A DNA stretch of 64,000 nucleotides from Eledone cirrhosa (taxonomy: Eukaryota; Mollusca; Cephalopoda; Octopoda; Eledonidae). Below are positions 29,103-40,558 of the stretch, piece after piece (position 1 is the stretch's first letter; every line of letters starts with the position of its first letter). The DNA is taken from positions 412,230,549 to 412,294,548 of the forward strand of contig OZ024741.1 of NCBI GenBank assembly GCA_964016885.1, given 5' to 3'. The notes under the pieces were generated by a model. It saw nothing but the letters and a program-made list of their open reading frames with translations, did no database searches and was not told the origin of the DNA. The position numbers and the translations under genes are program-made.

Positions 29103-30109
29103 ATTATCTTAGTTAAATGTAACATCACAACTATTACCTTAGTTAACTGTAACATGACTGATATTATCTTAGTTAACTGTAACATGGCTGCTATTACCTT
29201 AGTTAACTGTAACATGGCTGCTATTATCTTAGTTAACTGTAACTTGACTGCTATTACCTTAGTTAACTGTAACATGACTGCTATTATCTTAGTTAAATGT
29301 AACGTGACTGCTATTATCTTAGTTAAATGTAACATCACAACTATTACCTTAGTTAACTGTAACATGACTGATATTATCTTAGTTAACTGTAACATGGCTG
29401 CTATTACCTTAGTTAACTGTAACATGGCTGCTATTATCTTAGTTAACTGTAACATGACTGCTATTATCTTAGTTAACTGTAACATGACTGCTATTATCTT
29501 AGTTAACTGTAACATGACTGCTATTATCTTAGTTAACTGTAACTTGACTGCTATTACCTTAGTTAACTGTAACATGACTGCTATTATCTTAGTTAAATGT
29601 AACATGACTGCTATTATCTTAGTTAACTGTAACATGGCTGCTATTAACTTAGTTAACTGTAACATGGCTGCTATTAACTTAGTTAACTGTAACATGACTG
29701 CTATTATCTTAGTTAACTGTAACATGATAGCTATTATCTTAGTTAACTGTAACATGACTGCTATAACCTTAGTTAACTGTAACAGGGCTGCTATTATCTT
29801 AGTTAACTGTAACGTGGATGCTATTACCTTTGTTAACTGTAACGTGGCTGCAATTATCTTAGTTAACTGTAACATGACTGCTATGACCTTAGTTAACTGT
29901 AAGATGACTGCTATTACCTTAGTTAAATGTAACATGACTGCTATTATCTTAGTTAACTGTAACATGGCTGCTATTATATTAGTTAACTGTAACATGACTG
30001 CTATTAACTTAGTTAACTGTAACATGACTGCTATTACCTTAGTTAACTGTAACATGACTGCTATTACCTTAGTTAACTGTAACATGACAGCTATTATCTT
30101 AGTTAACTG

Positions 30110-33100
30110 TTACATGACTGCTATTATGTTAGTTAATTGTAACATGACTGCTATTATCTTAGTTAAACGTAACATGACTGCTATTGTCTTAGTTAACTGT
30201 AACATGACTGCTATTACATTAGTTAACTGTAACATGACTGCTATTAACTTAGTTAACTGTAACATGACTGCTATTAACTTAGTTAACTGTAACATGACTG
30301 CTATTACCTTAGTTAACTATAACATGACTGCTATTACCTTAGTTAACTGTAACATGACAGCTATTATCTTAGTTAACTGTTACATGACTACTATTATCTT
30401 AGTTAACTGTAACATGACAGCTATTATCTTAGTTAACTGTTACATGACTGCTATTATCTTAGTTAACTGTAACATGGCTGCTATTATCTTAGTTAATTGT
30501 AACATGACTGCTATTATCTTAGTTAAACGTAACATGACTGCTATTGTCTTAGTTAACTGTAACATGACTGCTATTACATTAGTTAACTGTAACATGACTG
30601 CTATTAACTTAGTTAACTGTAACATGACTGCTATTAACTTAGTTAACTGTAACATGACTGCTATTACCTTAGTTAACTGTAACATGACTGCTATTACCTT
30701 AGTTAACTGTAACATGACAGCTATTATCTTAGTTAACTGTTACATGACTGCTATTATCTTAGTTAACTGTAACATGACTGCTATTATCTTAGTTAAACGT
30801 AACATGACTGCTATTGTCTTAGTTAACTGTAACATGACTGCTATTACATTAGTTAACTGTAACATGACTGCTATTAACTTAGTTAACTGTAACATGGCTG
30901 CTATTATCTTAGTTAACTGTAACATGACTGCTATTATCTTAGTTAAATGTAACGTGACTGCTATTATCTTAGTTAAATGTAACATCACAACTATTACCTT
31001 AGTTAACTGTAACATGACTGATATTATCTTAGTTAACTGTAACATGGCTGCTATTACCTTAGTTAACTGTAACATGACTGCTATTATCTTAGTTAACTGT
31101 AACATGGCTGCTATTATATTAGTTAACTGTAACATGGCTGCTATTATCTTAGTTAACTGTAACATGACTGCTATTATCTTAGTTAACCGTAACATGGCTG
31201 CTATTATCTTAGTTAACTGTAACATGACTGCTATTACCTTAGTTAACTGTAACATGACTGCTATTACCTTAGTCAACTGTAACATGACTGCTATTATCTT
31301 AGTTAACTGTAACATGACTGCTATTATCTTAGTTAAATGTAACGTGACTGCTATTATCTTAGTTAAATGTAACATCACAACTATTACCTTAGTTAACTGT
31401 AACATGACTGATATTATCTTAGTTAACTGTAACATGGCTGCTATTACCTTAGTTAACTGTAACATGGCTGCTATTATCTTAGTTAACTGTAACATGACTG
31501 CTATTATCTTAGTTAACGGTAACATGACTGCTATTATCTTAGTTAACTGTAACATGACTGCTATTATCTTAGTTAACTGTAACTTGACTGCTATTATCTT
31601 AGTTAAATGTAACATGACTGCTATTATCTTAGTTAACTGTAACATGGCTGCTATTAACTTAGTTAAATGTAACATGACTGCTATTATCTTAGTTAACGGT
31701 AACATGGCTGCTATTAACTTAGTTAACTGTAACATGGCTGCTATTAACTTAGTTAACTGTAACGTGGATGCTATTACCTTTGTTAACTGTAACGTGGCTG
31801 CAATTATCTTAGTTAACTGTAACATGACTGCTATGACCTTAGTTAACTGTAAGATGACTGCTATTACCATAGTTAAATGTAACATGACTGCTATTATCTT
31901 AGTTAACTGTAACATGGCTGCTATTATATTAGTTAACTGTAACATGACTGCTATTAACTTAGTTAACTGTAACATGACTGCTATTACCTTAGTTAACTGT
32001 AACATGACTGCTATTACCTTAGTTAACTGTAACATGACAGCTATTATCTTAGTTAACTGTTACATGACTGCTATTATGTTAGTTAATTGTAACATGACTG
32101 CTATTATCTTAGTTAAACGTAACATGACTGCTATTGTCTTAGTTAACTGTAACATGACTGCTATTACATTAGTTAACTGTAACATGACTGCTATTAACTT
32201 AGTTAACTGTAACATGACTGCTATTAACTTAGTTAACTGTAACATGACTGCTATTACCTTAGTTAACTATAACATGACTGCTATTACCTTAGTTAACTGT
32301 AACATGACAGCTATTATCTTAGTTAACTGTTACATGACTACTATTATCTTAGTTAACTGTAACATGACAGCTATTATCTTAGTTAACTGTTACATGACTG
32401 CTATTATCTTAGTTAACTGTAACATGGCTGCTATTATCTTAGTTAATTGTAACATGACTGCTATTATCTTAGTTAAACGTAACATGACTGCTATTGTCTT
32501 AGTTAACTGTAACATGACTGCTATTACATTAGTTAACTGTAACATGACTGCTATTAACTTAGTTAACTGTAACATGACTGCTATTAACTTAGTTAACTGT
32601 AACATGACTGCTATTACCTTAGTTAACTGTAACATGACTGCTATTACCTTAGTTAACTGTAACATGACAGCTATTATCTTAGTTAACTGTTACATGACTG
32701 CTATTATCTTAGTTAACTGTAACATGACTGCTATTATCTTAGTTAAACGTAACATGACTGCTATTGTCTTAGTTAACTGTAACATGACTGCTATTACATT
32801 AGTTAACTGTAACATGACTGCTATTAACTTAGTTAACTGTAACATGGCTGCTATTATCTTAGTTAACTGTAACATGACTGCTATTATCTTAGTTAAATGT
32901 AACGTGACTGCTATTATCTTAGTTAAATGTAACATCACAACTATTACCTTAGTTAACTGTAACATGACTGATATTATCTTAGTTAACTGTAACATGGCTG
33001 CTATTACCTTAGTTAACTGTAACATGACTGCTATTATCTTAGTTAACTGTAACATGGCTGCTATTATATTAGTTAACTGTAACATGGCTGCTATTATCTT

Positions 33101-35660
33101 AGTTAACTGTAACATGACTGCTATTATCTTAGTTAACTGTAACATGACTGCTATTATCTTAGTTAACTGTAACATAACTGCTATTATCTTAGTTAACTGT
33201 AACTTGACTGCTATTATCTTAGTTAAATGTAACATGACTGCTATTATCTTAGTTAACTGTAACATGACTGCTATTATCTTAGTTAACTGTAACATGGCTG
33301 CTATTAACTTAGTTAACTGTAACGTGGCTGCAATTATCTTAGTTAACTGTAACATGGCTGCTATTAACTTAGTTAACTATAACATGGCTGCTATTAACTT
33401 AGTTAACTGTAACATGACAGCTATTATCTTAGTTAACTGTTACATGACTGCTATTATCTTAGTTAACTGTAACATGGCCGCTATTATCTTAGTTAATTGT
33501 AACATGACTGCTATTATCTTAGTTAAACGTAACATGACTGCTATTGTCTTAGTTAACTATAACATGACTGCTATTACATTAGTTAACTGTAACATGACTG
33601 CTATTAACTTAGTTAACTGTAACATGGCTGCTATTATCTTAGTTAACTGTAACATGACTGCTATTATCTTAGTTAATTGTAACGTGACTGCTATTATCTT
33701 AGTTAAATGTAACATCACAACTATTACCTTAGTTAACTGTAACATGACTGATATTATCTTAGTTAACTGTAACATGGCTGCTATTACCTTAGTTAACTGT
33801 AACATGACTGCTATTATCTTAGTTAACTGTAACATGGCTGCTATTATATTAGTTAACTGTAACATGGCTGCTATTATCTTAGTTAACTGTAACATGACTG
33901 CTATTATCTTAGTTAACTGTAACATGACTGCTATTATCTTAGTTAACTGTAACATAACTGCTATTATCTTAGTTAACTGTAACTTGACTGCTATTACCTT
34001 AGTTAACTGTAACATGACTGCTATTATCTTAGTTAAATGTAACATGACTGCTATTAACTTAGTTAACTGTAACATGACTGCTATTACCTTAGTTAACTAT
34101 AACATGACTGCTATTACATTAGTTAACTGTAACATGACAGCTATTATCTTAGTTAACTGTTACATGACTACTATTATCTTAGTTAACTGTAACATGACAG
34201 CTATTATCTTAGTTAACTGTTACATGACTGCTATTATCTTAGTTAACTGTAACATGGCTGCTATTATCTTAGTTAATTGTAACATGACTGCTATTATCTT
34301 AGTTAAACGTAACATGACTGCTATTGTCTTAGTTAACTGTAACATGACTGCTATTACATTAGTTAACTGTAACATGACTGCTATTAACTTAGTTAACTGT
34401 AACATGACTGCTATTAACTTAGTTAACTGTAACATGACTGCTATTACCTTAGTTAACTGTAACATGACTGCTATTACCTTAGTTAACTGTAACATGACAG
34501 CTATTATCTTAGTTAACTGTTACATGACTGCTATTATCTTAGTTAACTGTAACATGACTGCTATTATCTTAGTTAAACGTAACATGACTGCTATTGTCTT
34601 AGTTAACTGTAACATGACTGCTATTACATTAGTTAACTGTAACATGACTGCTATTAACTTAGTTAACTGTAACATGGCTGCTATTATCTTAGTTAACTGT
34701 AACATGACTGCTATTATCTTAGTTAAATGTAACGTGACTGCTATTATCTTAGTTAAATGTAACATCACAACTATTACCTTAGTTAACTGTAACATGACTG
34801 ATATTATCTTAGTTAACTGTAACATGGCTGCTATTACCTTAGTTAACTGTAACATGACTGCTATTATCTTAGTTAACTGTAACATGGCTGCTATTATATT
34901 AGTTAACTGTAACATGGCTGCTATTATCTTAGTTAACTGTAACATGACTGCTATTATCTTAGTTAACTGTAACATGACTGCTATTATCTTAGTTAACTGT
35001 AACATAACTGCTATTATCTTAGTTAACTGTAACTTGACTGCTATTATCTTAGTTAAATGTAACATGACTGCTATTATCTTAGTTAACTGTAACATGACTG
35101 CTATTATCTTAGTTAACTGTAACATGGCTGCTATTAACTTAGTTAACTGTAACGTGGCTGCAATTATCTTAGTTAACTGTAACATGGCTGCTATTAACTT
35201 AGTTAACTATAACATGGCTGCTATTAACTTAGTTAACTGTAACATGACAGCTATTATCTTAGTTAACTGTTACATGACTGCTATTATCTTAGTTAACTGT
35301 AACATGGCCGCTATTATCTTAGTTAATTGTAACATGACTGCTATTATCTTAGTTAAACGTAACATGACTGCTATTGTCTTAGTTAACTATAACATGACTG
35401 CTATTACATTAGTTAACTGTAACATGACTGCTATTAACTTAGTTAACTGTAACATGGCTGCTATTATCTTAGTTAACTGTAACATGACTGCTATTATCTT
35501 AGTTAATTGTAACGTGACTGCTATTATCTTAGTTAAATGTAACATCACAACTATTACCTTAGTTAACTGTAACATGACTGATATTATCTTAGTTAACTGT
35601 AACATGGCTGCTATTACCTTAGTTAACTGTAACATGACTGCTATTATCTTAGTTAACTGT
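30110..35660. repeat. ~5.3-kb satellite segment, right copy of a displaced duplication
   Basis: Matches 13603-18950 block by block: 30740 with 14203, 32060 with 15523, 32690 with 16153, 34220 with 17683, 34520 with 17983, and 35387 with 18850. Identity appears close to complete apart from isolated substitutions, implying a recent long-range copy within the array. Confidence 0.8.
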
Positions 35661-35664
35661 AACA

Positions 35665-37235
35665 TGGCTGCTATTACCTTAGTTAACTGTAACATGGCTG
35701 CTATTACCTTAGTTAACTGTAAGATGGCTGAATATACCTTAGTTAACTGTAACATGACTGCTATTACCTTAGTTAACTGTAACATGACTGCTATTAACTT
35801 AGTTAACTGTAACATGACTGCTATTATCTTAGGTAACTGTAACATGGCTGCTATTACCTTAGTTAACTGTAACATGACTGCTATTACCTTAGTTAACTGT
35901 AACATTACTGCTATTACCTTAGTTAACTGTAACATGACTGATATTACCTTAGTTAACTGTAACATTACTGCTATTACCTTAGTTAACTGTAACATTACTG
36001 CTATTACCTTAGTTAACTGTAACATGACTGCTATTACCTTAGTTAACTGTAACATTACTGCTATTACCTTAGTTAACTGTAACATGACTGCTATTACCTT
36101 AGTTAACTGTAACATTACTGCTATTACCTTAGTTAACTGTAACATGACTGATATTACCTTAGTTAACTGTAACATGACTGCTATTATCTTAGTTAACTGT
36201 AACATGACTGCTATTACGTTAGTTAACTGTAACCTGGCTGATATTACCTTAGTTAACTGTAACATGACTGCTATTATCTTAGTTAACTGTAACATGACTG
36301 CTATTACCTTAGTTAACTGTAACATGGCTGCTATTACCTTAGTTAACTGTAACATGACTGCTATTACCTTAGTTGACTGTAACATGGCTGCTATTACCTT
36401 AGTTAACTGTCACATGGCTGATATTATCTTAGTTAACTGTAACATGACTACTATTACCTTAGTTAACTGTAACATGGCTGCTATTACCTTAGTTAACTGT
36501 AACATGACTGATATTACCTTAGTTAACTGTAACATGACTGCTATTACCTTAGTTAAATGTAACATGGCTGCTATTACCTTAGTTAACTGTAACATGACTG
36601 ATATTACCTTAGTTAACTGTAACATGACTGCTATTACCTTAGTTAAATGTAACATGGCTGCTATTACCTTAGTTAACTGTAACATGACTGATATTACCTT
36701 AGTTAACTGTAACATGACTGCTATTACCTTAGTTAACTGTAACATGACTGATATTACCTTAGTTAACTGTAACATGACTGATATTACCTTAGTTAACTGT
36801 AACATGACTGCTATTATCTTAGTTAACTGTAACATGGCTGCTATTACCTTAGTTAACTGTAACATGACTGCTATTACCTTAGTTAACTGTAACATGACTG
36901 CTATTATCTTAGTTAACTGTAACATGACTGCTATTACCTTAGTTAACTGTAACATGGCTGCTATTACCTTAGTTAACTGTAACATGGCTGCTATTACCTT
37001 AGTTAACTGTAAAATGGCTGATATTACCTTAGTTAACTGTAAAATGGCTGATATTACCTTAGTTAACTGTAACATGACTGCTATTATCTTAGTTAACTGT
37101 AAGATGGCTGCTATTACCTTAGTTAACTGTAACATGACTGCTATTACCTTAGTTAACTATAAAATGGCTGCTATTATCTTAGTTAACTGTAGCATGTCTG
37201 CTATTACCTTAGTTAACTGTAAGATGGCTGCTATC
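35665..37235. repeat. Right edge zone of the 30-bp satellite, diverged and without higher-order order
   Basis: From about 35665 the monomers are dominated by the ACC type with many gatATT (TDI), aacATT (NIT) and aaATGG variants that are rare in the core. The 1.8-kb and 4.1-kb orders are no longer seen. The left edge (1697-2000) is likewise mostly ACC type. This is the pattern expected when unequal exchange homogenises the core and leaves the borders behind. Confidence 0.7.
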
Positions 37236-37295
37236 TTTAAAAGACTAAAATATTTACCTTACATAACTGTAACATGGCCGGTATTATCTTTTCCT
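37236..37295. repeat. Degenerate last monomer with inserted AT-rich sequence
   Basis: After ...aagatggctgctat a short foreign stretch (tttaaaagactaaaatat) intervenes. Then a decayed monomer resumes (ttaccttacataactgtaac, then atggccggtattatctt) and the array ends. Confidence 0.7.
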
Positions 37296-37768
37296 TCTGG
37301 TTTAATTCAGGAATTTCTTCCATAAAACTTGATAATTTCTGTTCAAATGTAAAATGGAGGGAATGATATGCATATATATATATATATATCAGATCTGTCA
37401 AGTCTCCCTGTCCGATGGTGAGATCTGCCACCCACTTTGGAAAATGGGTTTAGTTTTCATTATGTAAAATGTCCCAATTTTGCCTTATTTATTTTTTCAA
37501 GGGTAATCTTTGCTTGTGCTTTTAGAGGTTGTCAGGTCTGATATATATATATACAGATATAGTGGTAAAAAACTGGGAGGTTATACCTGTAATAAGTGGA
37601 TCACTCAGTCCAGAGGACGAGTTGGGTATAGAGTTAGTTCCACAACAAATTAGCAAACCATACTCAAGGACACGTGTTTCACCGAGTGGGTTTTCAAACC
37701 AGTGTATGGCTGTGCTGAGAACATACACAGATTGAAAATTTGCTAGGGGAAACATGCATCCTCAAGAA
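37296..37768. other. Gene-free stretch with TA runs and a microsatellite-flanked repeat piece
   Basis: No gene is supported. TA runs lie at 37371-37390 and 37540-37553. The block 37555-37768, of even base composition, lies between a TA tract and a CT/TA tract, an arrangement typical of short mobile remnants in this window. Its short open frames on both strands have no recognisable motif. Confidence 0.4.
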
Positions 37769-37775
37769 CTCTCTT

Positions 37776-37837
<62 letters not shown>
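37769..37837. repeat. (CT)n(TA)n compound microsatellite
   Basis: CT dinucleotides run into about 22 uninterrupted TA units. Confidence 0.95.
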
Positions 37838-37840
<3 letters not shown>

Positions 37841-38168
37841 GAATATAAAATTTCCTTCGCTAAAAATTGCGAAACAGCCACCAAAGCTGTCTGGGTGTTC
37901 TGGCAGTTGCCCAAAATAGGTTTGTTTAACTATTTCTTGATTTATTACTTTAAATTGAGTCTGGCAAACCATATTGTTATAGTTAGTATTTTTTTCACTT
38001 GGTCCCTTACAATTTGAACACATATATGTTTATATCTGTGTTTATCTCTCTTTTATATTCAATCATATTACACGGCTCAGAAACACTTCTTTCTTTGAGC
38101 TATTTAATTGTAAGAGACTATATTGAGTTTCTAACTCAATATATACCTTTGATATATATATATATATA
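37838..38168. other. Gene-free AT-rich stretch
   Basis: No motif or credible frame is seen. It ends in a TA run at 38153-38167 that borders a LINE fragment. Confidence 0.5.
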
Positions 38169-38384
38169 ACTGGGTAAAGAAATGCCACAAAATTCCAGTG
38201 GAAGGAAGGCACAGTAGAGGAAGACCAAGAATGTCCCAGGCAGAGGTTGTGCAAGCTGAGCCCAAATCACTGAGACTCACAGTGGAGATGACAAAGGAAT
38301 GTGACAAGTGGAGAGATGCAGTACTGAGGACCCGTCCAACCCATGCAACTGTTGAAAAATGGACGTAAAAACGGTGATGATGAT
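38169..38384 (+). mobile_element. 3' fragment of an RTE-like LINE (subfamily C)
   Basis: Read on the plus strand this gives a decayed C-terminal LINE segment (WVKKCHKIPVEGRHSRGRPR..., later ECDKWRDAV), then a stop and a (GAT)n tail at 38374-38384. It matches the fragment at 44079-44316 and is flanked on both sides by TA runs. The 5' portion is missing. Confidence 0.75.
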
Positions 38385-38404
38385 ATATATATATATAAAA
38401 TTGC

Positions 38405-39060
38405 AAGTCTGAAGAACTATTAGATAAAATATATACAGTATTTCCTCTCCTAGTCCGTATAAATCAACCACATAAAAGAATCATTTAAATGAGGCTATAA
38501 GTTTAAAATGTAATTATGAAAAAATAATAGACAAATGATACAGACTATCTTCCGCGATGTACAGCCATATGACATTTATCTAATTATTTCTTTTAGCCTG
38601 TAGAAATTGACTAGACAAATAATTAACTACACGGAGTTAGGTACAAATTAGAAGTTTGAAGAAAGAATGCATATAAACCTTACCAAAATTCCTCTAGTCC
38701 CGACCACCGGTAGTTTCGTTCCACTTTTTGGATACATCCGATCATCGATCTATCCACAAGGCTTGGAACTCATCAGGAGATACCTCAGACTGGACTAAGT
38801 TTTTTCCACCATGATCCCCGCCAGAAATGAATTCAAAATGGCTAAGAACTATCACGTGGCTAGTGGTCAAGGCAGAAAATTTGTGATTGGTTTCCAGTCA
38901 GCGAGTAGGCTACTTGCTAGAAAGTTTTACTCAACCTTACGGGAGTATATATTAAATTCAAAGGGATACATGTATATAATTAGACATAGTCACAGATACA
39001 TATATGAGTTTGGCAACCTTTCACGGTGTGGCTCAATGAAGAATTAATTAAGCAAATAAT
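38405..39060. repeat. Unclassified ~650-bp dispersed repeat, copy 1
   Basis: Shares an ordered series of blocks with 45005-45607: attagataaaatatatac, tttcctctcc, actcatcaggaga, aaaatggctaagaa, gcgagtaggct.cttgctag, and tcaatgaagaattaat near the end. There is no coding frame, no obvious terminal inverted repeats, and the class is unknown. Confidence 0.7.
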
Positions 39061-39135
39061 CTATATATATCATCATCATCATCATCATATGATGATATAT
39101 ATATATCATCAGATATATATATATCATCATATACC
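39061..39135. repeat. Compound (TA)n/(CAT)n/(GAT)n microsatellite
   Basis: TA tracts alternate with catcat and gatgat runs. It is partly self-complementary around 39073-39096. Confidence 0.85.
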
Positions 39136-39420
39136 ACCAGTGCTTTGAGAAAACACATACTTTGGGACTGGGCTATGAAAAGATCGAAATAACAGAGGTA
39201 AACTTTGTTCCATCATTACGTTTTTCTGTTTTTTCTGTTCAAATTCTAGCTGTCTGATGAGGTCATAGCTGTTGAATAATGGTTCTCACCAAAATATATA
39301 TGACAGCGACTATGAAAAAACGAAGTTAATTTTAACCTGTTGACTTACACTTCTTGTTTTTATATATATATATATCATCATCATCATCATTTTACTATAT
39401 ATATATAGGATGGATTCAGT
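39136..39420. other. Gene-free stretch ending in (TA)n(CAT)n
   Basis: No gene is seen. A (TA)n(CAT)n run lies at 39360-39391 and a TA run at 39395-39408. Confidence 0.5.
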
Positions 39421-40118
39421 TTGAAACTAGTTAGACCATTACTCGCCAGAGTACTTGATTATTGGGGTAGTAGAGTATAATATATATAGAGAGAACGTTT
39501 GACGTTCTGAGGGGTTAGTATGTAGTTTATTCCCATTTTTCTTCTGTTTCTGAAACAGGGGACAACATTTACATAGACATGGCCATATTCTGGAGTTATA
39601 TTATATCCAATCCAGGGTCTTTTCACTCCTGTTGGAGGAACTCCTCTTCTGGTTGACCTCCACCACCTTCCTATTGGTTTTGGGCATCTCTTCAGGGGTG
39701 TAACTGTAATCACATTGTTTGGCCAATTGTGGGTTGGTGAGGGTATTTAACCCATATTTGGGTTGGATGGCCGCTGACTCTGAGGAGTTTGTCTGCCCTT
39801 TTAACAGCTCTTGTTTTTTGTGCTGCTGGGGTTCCACTTATCCCCCTCACCAGACCAAGGGGAGCCGGTTTAGTCATCGACCACTCAACCATGAAGCAGG
39901 TTGGGTTACATGGTACCTGTAGCAGGCAGAAGCCTCATCTGACAAATATATATATATATGTTTGTGTGTATATATAACAATATAATATATTCACATATTT
40001 CATTAGTTTCAGAAACAGGAGACATAATATTTACATAGACATGGCTTTTCTGGGGTCATATTATACACAAGGATGTACGTTTTCTCATTTTTTTTAGCTT
40101 CAGAAACAGGGTGATAAT
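39421..40118. other. Unclassified sequence with a thrice-repeated short motif
   Basis: A block built around tttctgaaacagg / ttcagaaacagg followed by gacataatatttacatagac recurs at about 39545-39605 and 40003-40065, and its first part again at 40089-40105. The core ctgtttctgaaacag is almost palindromic. Between them lies a less AT-rich segment (39610-39940) with short frames on both strands and no motif I recognise; it may be an old transposon piece. A TA/TG run sits at 39945-39976. Confidence 0.4.
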
Positions 40119-40155
40119 ATACTCAAATGGTATTATACTCAAAGAAGTACAGTAC

Positions 40156-40341
40156 CTGATACAAGGTAAGAACAATGACAGAGATGACATGGTTGTAACT
40201 GCAGGGATATAGCCACTGATACAGGTGTTGCTGTAGACTGTTAATGTAGGAGGTGAGGGGTCCAAGTTTAATTCCAAGCAGGCTCTTTTCTATACGCGAG
40301 GCCAGCACCATTCTGAAAGATTGGCAGAGGAACTGGGAAAT
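40156..40341 (-). CDS. Candidate internal coding exon of an unidentified host gene
   Basis: On the minus strand a pyrimidine-rich tract ending ttctcaacag leads into a 186-base open segment that ends ...tatcag and is followed by gtactg. This gives consensus acceptor and donor dinucleotides around exactly 62 codons in phase 0-0. The peptide begins ISQFLCQSFRMVLASRIEKS and ends VISVIVLTLYQ. It is helix-rich, mixed in composition and free of low complexity, unlike everything around it. No domain is recognised. Neighbouring exons were not found, so the flanking introns would be long and full of repeats. The donor lacks G at +5, a mild weakness. The alternative is a fragment of an unknown mobile element. 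The splice sites, phase and composition together make a host exon the better guess. Confidence 0.55.
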
Positions 40342-40498
40342 CTGTTGAGAAAAAAATAAAGAAAACACAATCAGAGCAATTCTGTATAATTAAAAAAAAA
40401 TAGAAGTGACTTCTACAGGACTAATACTGTTTCATTCAGTGATGAAATCATCAAGAAGAAGGAGAAATAGAGCAAGAAATGTATATAGAGACAATTAG
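40342..40498. other. Putative intron sequence 5' of the candidate exon
   Basis: Contains the T-rich tract (minus strand, 40345-40375) that would serve as polypyrimidine tract. Nothing else is seen. Confidence 0.4.
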
Positions 40499-40558
40499 TA
40501 CATATATATATGTGTGTATAAATATATATATATATGTGTGTGTATATATATATATACT
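40499..40558. repeat. (TA)n/(TG)n microsatellite
   Basis: Alternating TA with tgtgtg interruptions, directly left of the foldback element. Confidence 0.9.

Larger units (their letters stand above)
1697..37235. repeat. Giant 30-bp tandem satellite array (about 1,185 monomers)
   Basis: A 30-bp unit repeats without any unrelated insertion for 35.5 kb; a typical monomer can be read at 1967-1996. Every monomer joint carries CATG, and most monomers carry the HpaI palindrome GTTAAC. The common variable sites are atgACT/GCT, ATT-ACC/ATC/AAC, ttAAC/AAA and TGT/TAT/CGT. In the plus frame the unit reads MTAITLVNCN, and on the minus strand MLQLTKVIAV. Both stay open for thousands of bases because 30 is divisible by 3. 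Plus-frame stops occur only at about 1931, 6392, 7262, 25271 and 28489. Two indels shift the phase, at 25261-25275 (+8) and 29093-29100 (-1). Substitutions change amino acids freely and show no third-position excess, so this is taken as satellite DNA and not a gene. GC is about 33%. Nested higher-order repeats are listed separately. Confidence 0.97.

Noticed and set aside
2083..35185. Many minus-strand ORFs of MLQLTKVIAV repeats
   Set aside because: Translation of the same satellite on the other strand. Block boundaries merely mark variant monomers with stops.
1697..37235. CRISPR-like array with 30-bp periodicity
   Set aside because: There are no spacers: the repeats are directly head to tail. 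No cas genes are present and the context is eukaryotic.
39459..39922. Short ORFs on both strands as possible exons
   Set aside because: No paired splice sites of quality, no motif, and adjacency to repeated motifs suggests an old transposon piece.
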